A stretch of DNA of 64,000 bases, from contig CP019454.1 of NCBI GenBank assembly GCA_002951815.1, forward strand, positions 620,001 through 684,000. Reading direction: 5' to 3'. Origin of the DNA: Sulfobacillus thermotolerans. GTDB lineage: Bacteria; Bacillota; Sulfobacillia; Sulfobacillales; Sulfobacillaceae. A model generated the notes under the pieces. The model saw nothing but the letters and a program-made list of their open reading frames with translations, was not told where the DNA came from and made no database searches. Numbering within the stretch: the stretch's first letter is position 1; each line of letters opens with the position of its first letter. Position numbers and translations under genes: made by a program. Positions 56,988 through 64,000 of the stretch are shown here, piece after piece.

Positions 56988-58319
56988 TTAGAGGAAATTC
57001 TGTGTCAGCCAAGCCAAAGGATAGCTCCAAATGCCCAGTCCTACAATCAGCAGCGCGAAAAGTTGGCTGGTGTTGATCCCCGGGCTTACTGTGGAGTCGT
57101 CGGTTTTAGGACTTTGGGCGAAAAACGGGTAAATCCAGCGGAAGTAGTATAAAAACGTAAATCCAGTAACCAGCAAGGCCGTCAGCCATAAAACAGGAGA
57201 ATCATGCATCACCGCTTCGATACTATATAATTTTGCCGCCATGCCCAGTGTAAAGGGAAATCCTGCAAATCCTGCCAGCGCTACAATAAGCGTGGCGGCG
57301 AACCATCGTCCGCCGGTGTCTAAGACACCTACCAGATCTAAGCGTGTGGGGTTGGCTGATCCGCTAAGGGCGCTTGCGGCACCAAATACGGCGATACTAG
57401 TCAGCGCATACGATAAGAGATAGACGCTAGCGGCGCCCATATGGCGCGATGACAAGGGCAGAAGGATATATCCAACTTGTGCGATTGCGGCATAGGCTAA
57501 CATGCGTTTGAGGCGGCGTTGGCGCCAAGCACCTAAAGATCCGACGATCATAGTGCCCACTGCGATAGTTTCCAAGCCTTGTGTCAAGTGAGGAAGGGCA
57601 TTGAAAACACCGCTGGTAGTGAGGTGGATGAGCACGCTGCCGGCAACAATTTTGGGCAACGTGGCAATCACGGTCGTTGCGGGCCATGCGGTTCCTTCAT
57701 ATGTGTCTGGTGCCCACAAATGAAAAGGAAAACTACCCATTTTGAACAACAGAGCCGAGAACATCAGGGTCAGTCCCGCAATGAGCACCGAATGTCCCGT
57801 CGTGGAAGGTCCAATAGTAAGGGTTCCGTGGATGCCTCCAATCAGACCTATTCCCGCAACTTCTGCCGCAGTAAAGAGGCTGCCAAGAATAAAGTATTTG
57901 ATGAGCGCCTCATCGCCGATTCGTGTCCAGCTCCAATGGCCAGCCAGACCATAGAGGCCGACGTTGACGGTTTCGATGCCCAGAAAGAGCATAAGCCAAT
58001 TATTGGTAGAAACAGCAGCGACGCCGCCAGCAGTTGCCATCATGAGAAGTGTGGACGCCAAGCGATCTTGGTGGGGAGCGAGGACTCCTGTTAGACCCAA
58101 GGCAGTTCCTAACACCAATTCTTGATAAATGACAATCGCTTGGTGTGGGGCCAGCAAATGTTCATACATAGGCAGCACAGCATGTGGTTGTGAGAAGAGA
58201 ACCATGAGAATCGCAAGGCCTGCAGCCAGTGTTCCCAAGCTCAAGGCTTTGGGAACTTCCAACAATTCGAAAACCATTAGGACGATGGGCACCATGCCTA
58301 GGACAATCCATGCGGTCAT
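56988..58319 (-). CDS. nuoN: NADH-quinone oxidoreductase subunit N
   Basis: A 443-residue antiporter-like membrane subunit of complex I. About 14 spans; LLFKMGSFPFHLWAPDTYEG carries the conserved lysine and proline-rich helix, and WRQRRLKRMLAYAAIAQVGYIL the second conserved lysine region. The ATG at 58319 overlaps nuoM by 4 bp; a longer frame upstream runs into nuoM and is not supported. Last gene of the operon, followed by a terminator. Confidence 0.9.
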   Translation of the reverse strand: MTAWIVLGMVPIVLMVFELLEVPKALSLGTLAAGLAILMVLFSQPHAVLPMYEHLLAPHQAIVIYQELVLGTALGLTGVLAPHQDRLASTLLMMATAGGVAAVSTNNWLMLFLGIETVNVGLYGLAGHWSWTRIGDEALIKYFILGSLFTAAEVAGIGLIGGIHGTLTIGPSTTGHSVLIAGLTLMFSALLFKMGSFPFHLWAPDTYEGTAWPATTVIATLPKIVAGSVLIHLTTSGVFNALPHLTQGLETIAVGTMIVGSLGAWRQRRLKRMLAYAAIAQVGYILLPLSSRHMGAASVYLLSYALTSIAVFGAASALSGSANPTRLDLVGVLDTGGRWFAATLIVALAGFAGFPFTLGMAAKLYSIEAVMHDSPVLWLTALLVTGFTFLYYFRWIYPFFAQSPKTDDSTVSPGINTSQLFALLIVGLGIWSYPLAWLTQNFL

Positions 58320-59677
58320 TTTAGTCCTCCCCAGTTCCAAATATGTGTCCACCATATGGGTGCGATGCCGATAAGAATAAGGGGAATTCCCAACCACGCG
58401 GCGGACCATACGCTGCCTGTCCTTGAAGAGACATTTGAGGTAGACCGCGTAAGATGGCCAAAATGCACACGCGCTAAGACTCGTAGCCAAGTGGCGGCCA
58501 TGAAAAGCATGGCTGGGATAATAAGATAGAGAATTACGGGGTCGCGTTGTAGGGCGACCATGACCACGCCGAATTCACCAGGAAACAATGCTAATCCGGG
58601 AATGCCCATATAGGCGAAAGCTCCCACGGTAAGCCAGCTAACTAACGCCGGAGATTTTTGATAAAGTCCCGTCATGTCTTGGATTTGGCGGCTGCCGATG
58701 AGGTCATAAATGCGGCTGGTCACTAAAAACAGGAGGGGAGAGGCGAGACCATGTCCTATCATAATTAATATAGCAGCTTGATTGCCCAAAGAAGTGCCAA
58801 ACGAGAGGGCTATTAAAACGTATCCCATAGAGGCTATCGAACTTTGGGCGACTGTTTGTTTGAGGTCGGTCTGGCCTAAAGCGAGTAAACTGCCAAGGAG
58901 TACGGTGAGCGCCCCCCACAGGGCTAAGAGGCTTGATGCGTGATGGATTGCTGGTGCAAGCATACTCGAAAATGACAAGAATCCAAAGGGAGCTACTTTG
59001 AGCGCCACACCTGACAAATACATGGATACCGGCGTCGAGGCTTCGCCATGCGTTCGAGGCAACCAAAGGTGAAAGGGCCATAATGGTGTTTTGATTGCCC
59101 ACATGACGAGCAAGAGGCCATAGACGCTGAATTGGAGGGTGCGGGGCACTACGTGACTATCAAACGTTGTGATATGATGCACCACGAGCGTTAAGGTGGC
59201 TGCGAGTAAAAACATGCCGGCAATTGCCGAAAAGGCTAAAAAGTATAAGGCTGCAGCCCGTCTATCGGTGCCGCCTTCTTTGCGTACGAGCAAATAAAAG
59301 GGTAATACCGCTATCTCGAATCCGAGAAAATAGAGGAGCAGATTGCGGCTTAAAAACGCCAGCGACACGCCGGAATACGCCAGCGATAGCCAAAATACCG
59401 AGTCCCGTGAAGGACTTTGATTTGTACAGGCTATACTTAATAAGACGATGCCATTTAGCCACAGCAACGGTTGGCTAAACGGCGTAACGGCGAGCGCGAT
59501 ATTCAAACCCAAAGACGGCCACCAAGAACCGTGAAACGACTGTCCGAGGGAAAGGCCGAATATGGCCTGCAAGGTATCGCTCAAGGCCATGGCTATAAAA
59601 AGAGGTCTAGTCTTGGCTTGTGGCAGCCACGGTAACAAGATGAGAAACATCCATGGGATCAGGAAATAAAGCAGCAT
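58316..59677 (-). CDS. nuoM: NADH-quinone oxidoreductase subunit M
   Basis: A 453-residue antiporter-like proton-pumping subunit, somewhat shorter than the usual 500 residues. LGFEIAVLPFYLLV contains the conserved glutamate of helix 5, IKTPLWPFHLWLPRTHGEAS is the discontinuous helix region with the lysine, and SSIASMGYVLIAL follows. It overlaps nuoN by 4 bp and lies 24 bp after nuoL. Confidence 0.91.
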   Translation of the reverse strand: MLLYFLIPWMFLILLPWLPQAKTRPLFIAMALSDTLQAIFGLSLGQSFHGSWWPSLGLNIALAVTPFSQPLLWLNGIVLLSIACTNQSPSRDSVFWLSLAYSGVSLAFLSRNLLLYFLGFEIAVLPFYLLVRKEGGTDRRAAALYFLAFSAIAGMFLLAATLTLVVHHITTFDSHVVPRTLQFSVYGLLLVMWAIKTPLWPFHLWLPRTHGEASTPVSMYLSGVALKVAPFGFLSFSSMLAPAIHHASSLLALWGALTVLLGSLLALGQTDLKQTVAQSSIASMGYVLIALSFGTSLGNQAAILIMIGHGLASPLLFLVTSRIYDLIGSRQIQDMTGLYQKSPALVSWLTVGAFAYMGIPGLALFPGEFGVVMVALQRDPVILYLIIPAMLFMAATWLRVLARVHFGHLTRSTSNVSSRTGSVWSAAWLGIPLILIGIAPIWWTHIWNWGGLK

Positions 59678-59701
59678 AAGAGTCCTCCGTTCGCTTTGGG
59701 A

Positions 59702-61357
59702 TTAGACATGAATATTCCAAATAACGATGGCTAACAAGGCAATGCCCGACAGCAGGGCATACCGTTGGGCGCGCCCTGATCCCCCCCACCGCACCAATCG
59801 ATTAGCCCATAAAATAACGGTAACAATGGTCAACGTTCCTTGAACAAGGGTGTGGTCCACCCAGACCGTCCACCCAGCAAGTTGGTTGATGCGACGCCAC
59901 AGGGCGGGATAAAGCACGCCAGTCAATAAGGGAAAAGGGATGGTCCAAAAAGCACCGACTGTGGCACCTAGGCCGATGGATAACAGACTAGGCCACGTCT
60001 GCTCTATGAAGATGGGCCTGACGGACACCCATGGATGCCAAAAAAAGTTGATGAGGACCAATCCACTGATGATGTAGGAGGGAATCAACATTCCGTACGA
60101 TGTGCGGTGAACTGGCGGAGCTTTTACAGGGATTAACGCCTTGACAAGTTTAGCCGTATAGGCACCGCCCAGAAAGGACAACAGAAGATCAAGCATTAGC
60201 GTATCTAATCCGTGTGAGGCGGTTTGATACAGAGCTTCTTTGGCGAGAAACCCCCCTGTTGGAGGCAACCCACTCATCCCCAAAGCTCCCATCATAAAAA
60301 GAGCGCTAAATTCAAATCGGTGAAGGCTGCCGGCCATGCGAGACAACAAGCCGGATTGGGCACGGTAGCTGGCAATGCCGCTAACAAAGAAGAGGAGTGC
60401 TTTGTAGAAGGCATGCGCGACAAGGAGGTTCCAAGCGGTGCGAGGTGATCCCATACCAATGGCGAGAATCATCATGCCCAATTGGCTGACGGTAGAGAAT
60501 GCGAGCAGTTTTTTTATTTCTTGACTGCCCACGGCTCCCATGGCGGCTAGCACGGCGGTACTGCCACCAAGAATCATGAGGGTTACCAGTCCTCCGGGTG
60601 TATGGTGCAGGAGCAATGTATAGCGAATCAGCAAATAAGGACCAGCAGCAACCATCGTGGCAGCATGAATGAGAGCGCTAGCAGGTGTTGGGCCCGCCAT
60701 AGCATCAACCAGCCATGAGGCATATGGTCCTTGAGCGGATTTGGCGGCAACGGCGCCAATGAGGGCCCATGCGATGAAGGCTGTGCCATGAAGATTGATG
60801 GCGGTTATGGTATTGTCATGATGAATAACGGCAAGAGCCACCGCGATTAGAAAACACACATCGCCAATGCGCGTCACCAGCATGGCTTTAGAGGCGGCAT
60901 ACCGGGCGGATGTTTCACCGCGAAAATAGCCAATTAATAGATAGGAGCCAACGCCCATCAATTCCCATCCGACGAACTGGGTGAACAGATTATCGCCGAA
61001 CACGGTACACAGCATTGCACCCGTAAAAGCGAGCAGTACGGATTGAAAGTACCCTCGGCGTGCATCGTGTGAAAAATATCCCGCCGAATACACCTGCGCT
61101 AGCAAATTGATAAGCGTGGTCAGACATGCCATCCAATTGGCGATAGGGACACTTTGCCAGTGAAGTGAGATAGGGTATCCACCCAAGGTGAGAAAATTCC
61201 ACCGGGAGTCTTGGTGGCTAGGGTATATCACGCTCTGTAAGCAGAACGCGAAGAGGGCCGCCGATATTGAGAATATGACACCGGACATTTTCTTAAAGGG
61301 AACCCATATGCCTAAAGTGCCCACGATGAGAGGAGTAAGGATCAGAAATCCGAGCAA
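59702..61357 (-). CDS. nuoL: NADH-quinone oxidoreductase subunit L
   Basis: A 551-residue antiporter-like subunit with the long lateral helix at the C-terminus. FVGWELMGVGSYLLIGYF is the conserved NuoL motif, WLVDAMAGPTPASALIHAAT the proton-channel signature, and GGFLAKEAL is found near residue 360. Start is TTG, eight bases after AAGGAGG, which itself lies in the last codons of nuoK. Shorter than E. coli NuoL (613) by about 60 residues. Confidence 0.91.
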   Translation of the reverse strand: MLGFLILTPLIVGTLGIWVPFKKMSGVIFSISAALFAFCLQSVIYPSHQDSRWNFLTLGGYPISLHWQSVPIANWMACLTTLINLLAQVYSAGYFSHDARRGYFQSVLLAFTGAMLCTVFGDNLFTQFVGWELMGVGSYLLIGYFRGETSARYAASKAMLVTRIGDVCFLIAVALAVIHHDNTITAINLHGTAFIAWALIGAVAAKSAQGPYASWLVDAMAGPTPASALIHAATMVAAGPYLLIRYTLLLHHTPGGLVTLMILGGSTAVLAAMGAVGSQEIKKLLAFSTVSQLGMMILAIGMGSPRTAWNLLVAHAFYKALLFFVSGIASYRAQSGLLSRMAGSLHRFEFSALFMMGALGMSGLPPTGGFLAKEALYQTASHGLDTLMLDLLLSFLGGAYTAKLVKALIPVKAPPVHRTSYGMLIPSYIISGLVLINFFWHPWVSVRPIFIEQTWPSLLSIGLGATVGAFWTIPFPLLTGVLYPALWRRINQLAGWTVWVDHTLVQGTLTIVTVILWANRLVRWGGSGRAQRYALLSGIALLAIVIWNIHV

Positions 61358-61360
61358 CGG

Positions 61361-61660
61361 TTATTCCTCCTTGTCATTTAATGCCTCAAAGGCTCTGACG
61401 TCCGTGGTGCGGTGACGATGGGCAAAACGCAATACCAAAGAGAGGCCCATGGTCGCCTCCGCTGCGGCTAGGGCGATGCTAAACACCACGACGATGGCCG
61501 TATGGGGGCCTGAAGGGTTTGTGGTCATGGCTAACAAAGCCATCCAATTGGCGGCTGTAATCAAAAGTTCCACCCCCATAAACAACAAAACAGCTTGGCG
61601 GTGACGCAGAATGATAAGAAAGCCCACCACAGCTAAGACCATTGCAGGTGCGTAGGTCAT
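61361..61660 (-). CDS. nuoK: NADH-quinone oxidoreductase subunit K
   Basis: A 99-residue three-span subunit with LLFMGVELLITAANWMAL, the conserved glutamate of helix 2, and FSIALAAAEATMGLSLVL carrying the helix 3 glutamate. ATG at 61660 after AGGAGG, overlapping nuoJ by 4 bp. The much longer frame upstream is within nuoJ and should be ignored. Confidence 0.91.
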   Translation of the reverse strand: MTYAPAMVLAVVGFLIILRHRQAVLLFMGVELLITAANWMALLAMTTNPSGPHTAIVVVFSIALAAAEATMGLSLVLRFAHRHRTTDVRAFEALNDKEE

Positions 61661-62136
61661 GGCAAATTGTCCTCCTGACGCCTCATGGCAATTGTTAGGG
61701 AACCGGCTAAAGCCGCCAGGAGTAAAATAGCGAGCAATTCTAATGACAAGCCTTGGTGTAAGAGGAGCTGACGCCCCAATTGGCGGCCTAAAATAGCACG
61801 GGATGTGCTGGGGTAAGAAATGGCTGCCAGAATGCCGGAGACGGGACTTAATAACCATGTGACAGCCCATAGCCGAGACTTGGGTTGAGCGCGGTTCCCA
61901 TAGGGGGTTACCATGATCACGAACATCATCATAATGAGTACCCCGCCGCCGTATACTAAAATTTGGATGCCAGCCAGCATTGGACTGTGTAATTCACCGA
62001 AGATTGCGCCCGATCCGACCATCGCGCCGGTTAAGAAATACCCGGAAAGGAGCGGACGATCGGACAGTAAGACACCTAGTCCGCACGCAATGGTGAGTGC
62101 GCTGGTGGCGCCATAAAAGATCGCGAGCCAGTTCAT
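61657..62136 (-). CDS. nuoJ: NADH-quinone oxidoreductase subunit J
   Basis: A 159-residue membrane subunit with five spans. LAGIQILVYGGGVLIMMMFVIM is the helix 3 motif with the conserved tyrosine-glycine stretch that undergoes the alpha-to-pi bulge in complex I. It overlaps nuoI and nuoK by 4 bp on each side. Confidence 0.9.
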   Translation of the reverse strand: MNWLAIFYGATSALTIACGLGVLLSDRPLLSGYFLTGAMVGSGAIFGELHSPMLAGIQILVYGGGVLIMMMFVIMVTPYGNRAQPKSRLWAVTWLLSPVSGILAAISYPSTSRAILGRQLGRQLLLHQGLSLELLAILLLAALAGSLTIAMRRQEDNLP

Positions 62137-62540
62137 ACCATCTCCTCCTTAGGTTGAGATAGAAGACTACGTCGAAGAGAATGGCGGTTTTCAGCGGCTA
62201 TTTCAAATTCGGGGCCCATCACCAAACAGTGAGGGGGGCAGGCTTCTACACAGAGGTCACAAAACATGCATAAGCTATAGTCGATGTCAAACTGCTCGAG
62301 AATAAAGCGCCGATTATCCCCTCGTACGCCGCTGATAGTGAGGCAATTGACTGGACATACTCTTTCGCAGGCACGGCATACGACACAGTCTTCTACAATG
62401 AGGCGATGAATGCCACGAAATCTGGGGGGAGTGTAGGCTCGTTGTTCTGGATAGGGGTGTGTTACGGGTCGACGGAACAGATGGATGCCCGTAACCTGTA
62501 GCCCTTTGAGGAATCCGCGACTGATCTGCTTGATGCGCAT
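62133..62540 (-). CDS. nuoI: NADH-quinone oxidoreductase subunit I
   Basis: A 135-residue ferredoxin-like subunit with two [4Fe-4S] motifs, CVVCRACERVCPVNC (about 52-66) and CMFCDLCVEACPPHC (about 91-105), each C-x2-C-x2-C-x3-CP. Carries electrons of clusters N6a/N6b towards quinone. Shorter than the usual 160-180 residues at both ends. 37 bp downstream of nuoH. Confidence 0.92.
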   Translation of the reverse strand: MRIKQISRGFLKGLQVTGIHLFRRPVTHPYPEQRAYTPPRFRGIHRLIVEDCVVCRACERVCPVNCLTISGVRGDNRRFILEQFDIDYSLCMFCDLCVEACPPHCLVMGPEFEIAAENRHSLRRSLLSQPKEEMV

Positions 62541-62577
62541 GCGGGTATGCCTCCTGTCTAGTAGGTGTTTGCGGGGG

Positions 62578-63480
62578 TTACAAGTTCCACGCTACAAGCC
62601 AAAGAAGATTTAATGAGGTCAATGGAATGAGAACCTTCCATCCCAATGCCATCAGTTGATCGGCTCGGATACGAGGAAGTGTGGCGCGCAACCAAATTAC
62701 AACCGATACGGTCCCTAAAATCTTGAGACCAAGACTCCAAATGGGGCCGCCGCCGAGATAGACGACAGCCATGAGCCAAGCGAGGAATAATAGTTGAGCG
62801 TATTCGGAAACAACAAACAGGGCAAAGCGCACTCCGCTATATTCCACATGGTATCCGGCGACTAATTCGGACTCTGCTTCGGTCAAATCAAAAGGTGGAC
62901 GATGGGCTTCGGCCATACCCGCAATAAAAAGGCTCAAGGCACCAAGCGGCTGCGTCAAAATATAAGGCAGAGGGTGCTGGTGCGATACAATCGTGGCGAG
63001 ATTTAAAGAGCCTGCCGCCATCGCGGGCCCCAATAGCGCCAGCGTGAGTGGTACTTCGTAGCTCACCATTTGAGCGGTAGCCCTAAGTCCGCCTAATAAT
63101 GCATACTTGCTGTGCGATCCAATGCCTGCAGCTAGAATTGCTAGCACTTCTAAGCTGAGAATGGCGCTGAGATAGAGAATGCCGATGTTCATATGGGGAT
63201 CGAGTTCCGGCAAGGAGGCGAACGCCATGAAAACGGGCAGGAAGGCCATTACAGGCGCTAGTCTAAAGAGCCAGGGATGAGCGGTATGGGGCATGGTGTC
63301 CGCTTTTGACAACAATTTGATAATGTCCGCTAAAGATTGCCACAACCCCTGCGGCCCTACACGATTGGGGCCATGGCGCACTTGCAGGCGAGCTAATAGA
63401 CGCCGTTCGTACCATAATAAGAAGGCCGCGACGGCTGGAATGGCCATGCCGACAACAAGGGCTACCAGCAAGGCTTTCAT
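62578..63480 (-). CDS. nuoH: NADH-quinone oxidoreductase subunit H
   Basis: A 300-residue subunit that forms the quinone-binding chamber. ERRLLARLQVRHGPNRVGPQ (about 25-44) and GMAEAHRPPFDLTEAESELV (about 188-207) are its diagnostic motifs, the latter with the conserved glutamates. Overlaps the nuoD stop by 4 bp (ATGA). Confidence 0.94.
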   Translation of the reverse strand: MKALLVALVVGMAIPAVAAFLLWYERRLLARLQVRHGPNRVGPQGLWQSLADIIKLLSKADTMPHTAHPWLFRLAPVMAFLPVFMAFASLPELDPHMNIGILYLSAILSLEVLAILAAGIGSHSKYALLGGLRATAQMVSYEVPLTLALLGPAMAAGSLNLATIVSHQHPLPYILTQPLGALSLFIAGMAEAHRPPFDLTEAESELVAGYHVEYSGVRFALFVVSEYAQLLFLAWLMAVVYLGGGPIWSLGLKILGTVSVVIWLRATLPRIRADQLMALGWKVLIPLTSLNLLWLVAWNL

Positions 63481-64000
63481 CGGTCAACCTCCCCTAAAAC
63501 AATATCGATGCTGCCCAAAATCGCGACTGCATCAGAAACCATATGGCCGATTAGCAACTGGGAAAGAACCTGCAAGTTAAAGAGACTGGGCGGACGGATC
63601 TTCATGCGTTGGGCGTAAGCCGTACCGTTGCCCACGAGGTACACGCCTAGTTCCCCTCGCGGACCCTCTACCGCAAAATAGGTTTCTTGCTTCGGAAACT
63701 TTACCACTTTGGGGACGGATGCCATGATAGGTCCAGATTCCACCAAATCTAGAAAGATTTCCAAAAGGTCGAGGCTTACGGCCATTTCTTCGACCCGCAC
63801 CTTATAGCGTGCGTACGTATCTCCGGCCAGATCAGTAATGATGCGTGGGGGTATTTCTGCATAAATGCCGTATGGTCGCTTCCACCGCAGGTCCCACGGA
63901 ACGCCGCTGGCACGAAGCATGGGCCCGCTCAATCCATAATGCAGAGCATGGGTCCCATCGATGATGCCAATGTGTTCGACCCTGCGCCGGAAAATTTCAT
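63477..64000 (-). CDS. nuoD: NADH-quinone oxidoreductase subunit D, C-terminal part (partial)
   Basis: The last 174 codons of NuoD, the 49-kDa hydrogenase-like subunit of complex I; the frame is open through the right edge. IFRRRVEHIGIIDG, YGLSGPMLRASGVPWDLR, and the C-terminal FNLQVLSQLLIGHMVSDAVAILGSIDIVLGEVDR (described by its end, GSIDIVLGEVDR) are typical. The TGA overlaps the nuoH start. The remaining nuo genes must lie to the right. Confidence 0.93.
   Translation of the reverse strand, partial: EIFRRRVEHIGIIDGTHALHYGLSGPMLRASGVPWDLRWKRPYGIYAEIPPRIITDLAGDTYARYKVRVEEMAVSLDLLEIFLDLVESGPIMASVPKVVKFPKQETYFAVEGPRGELGVYLVGNGTAYAQRMKIRPPSLFNLQVLSQLLIGHMVSDAVAILGSIDIVLGEVDR

Noticed and set aside
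1-64000. CRISPR arrays, tRNA or rRNA genes
   Set aside because: No regularly spaced direct repeats and no recognisable tRNA or rRNA sequences were seen on reading both strands; this was by eye, not by a covariance search.

Overview
The window looks like a chromosomal segment of an aerobic, sulfur-oxidising, metal-tolerant Gram-positive bacterium. A Sulfobacillus-like member of the Bacillota is my best guess. The reasons are near-universal strong AGGAGG-type ribosome binding sites, many TTG and GTG starts, sigma-A type promoters, T-rich hairpin terminators, a cytoplasmic SoeABC-type sulfite dehydrogenase next to a cytochrome b operon, mercuric reductase under an ArsR-type regulator, and overall moderate G+C. 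The taxonomy is inference; there is no rRNA or tRNA gene here to anchor it.

Layout. 1-3335: a fatty-acid or branched-chain degradation locus on the minus strand (MerR regulator, AidB-like acyl-CoA dehydrogenase, start of an acyl-CoA ligase) divergent from a fumarylacetoacetate-hydrolase family gene, with a perfect palindromic operator between them. 3360-8058: a Leloir galactose operon (galE, deoR-type regulator, a catalytically degraded galE paralogue, galT, galK). 8068-13048: a separate transcription unit with its own promoter and a structured 5' leader, encoding two aldo/keto reductases that flank larE-larB-larC, the pathway for the nickel-pincer nucleotide cofactor; no larA is present. 13498-16761: an APC permease and a convergent DUF2079 membrane protein. 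17375-24295: an NCS1 permease with a C-terminal cysteine cluster and the 5-oxoprolinase genes pxpB, pxpC and pxpA, with an AAA ATPase and an IS607-type TnpA/TnpB element lying between pxpC and pxpA. 24383-27116: a MazG-like pyrophosphohydrolase overlapping a PLD-nuclease/SF2 helicase, a possible defence pair. 27195-29912: ROK repressor and xylulokinase.

29903-31391 holds what I consider the best candidate for an undescribed system: an XRE/TPR cytoplasmic receptor divergent from a 54-residue secreted pro-peptide gene, with a palindromic operator in the 65-bp gap. This is the architecture of an RRNPP/Rgg-type peptide signalling pair. 31531-36046 is soeABC, markedly richer in G+C than its flanks. 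36521-38243 is a cytochrome b operon that begins with a 29-residue single-span membrane peptide.

39252-52963 is a nitrogen-compound uptake and catabolic region: isochorismatase-fold hydrolase, GntR regulator, oligopeptide-type ABC transporter parts without ATPases, gamma-glutamyltransferase-like enzyme, MFS transporter, IclR regulator, a PyrK/PyrD1B-like pair, an M20 N-carbamoyl-amino-acid hydrolase, a deleted NCS1 permease pseudogene and a PfkB kinase. The set suggests use of dihydroorotate-like or other ureido compounds. 52966-56460 is a mercury resistance locus (ArsR, membrane protein with a Cys-Cys motif, membrane-anchored thioredoxin-like protein, MerA). 56595-56945 is an HxlR regulator. 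56988-64000 is the distal part of a complex I operon, nuoD(partial)-H-I-J-K-L-M-N, running leftward.

Genes work together mainly as short operons with 1-14 bp overlaps. Electrons from sulfite (SoeABC) and NADH (Nuo) would both enter the quinone pool, with the cytochrome b operon as a likely quinol-oxidising partner.
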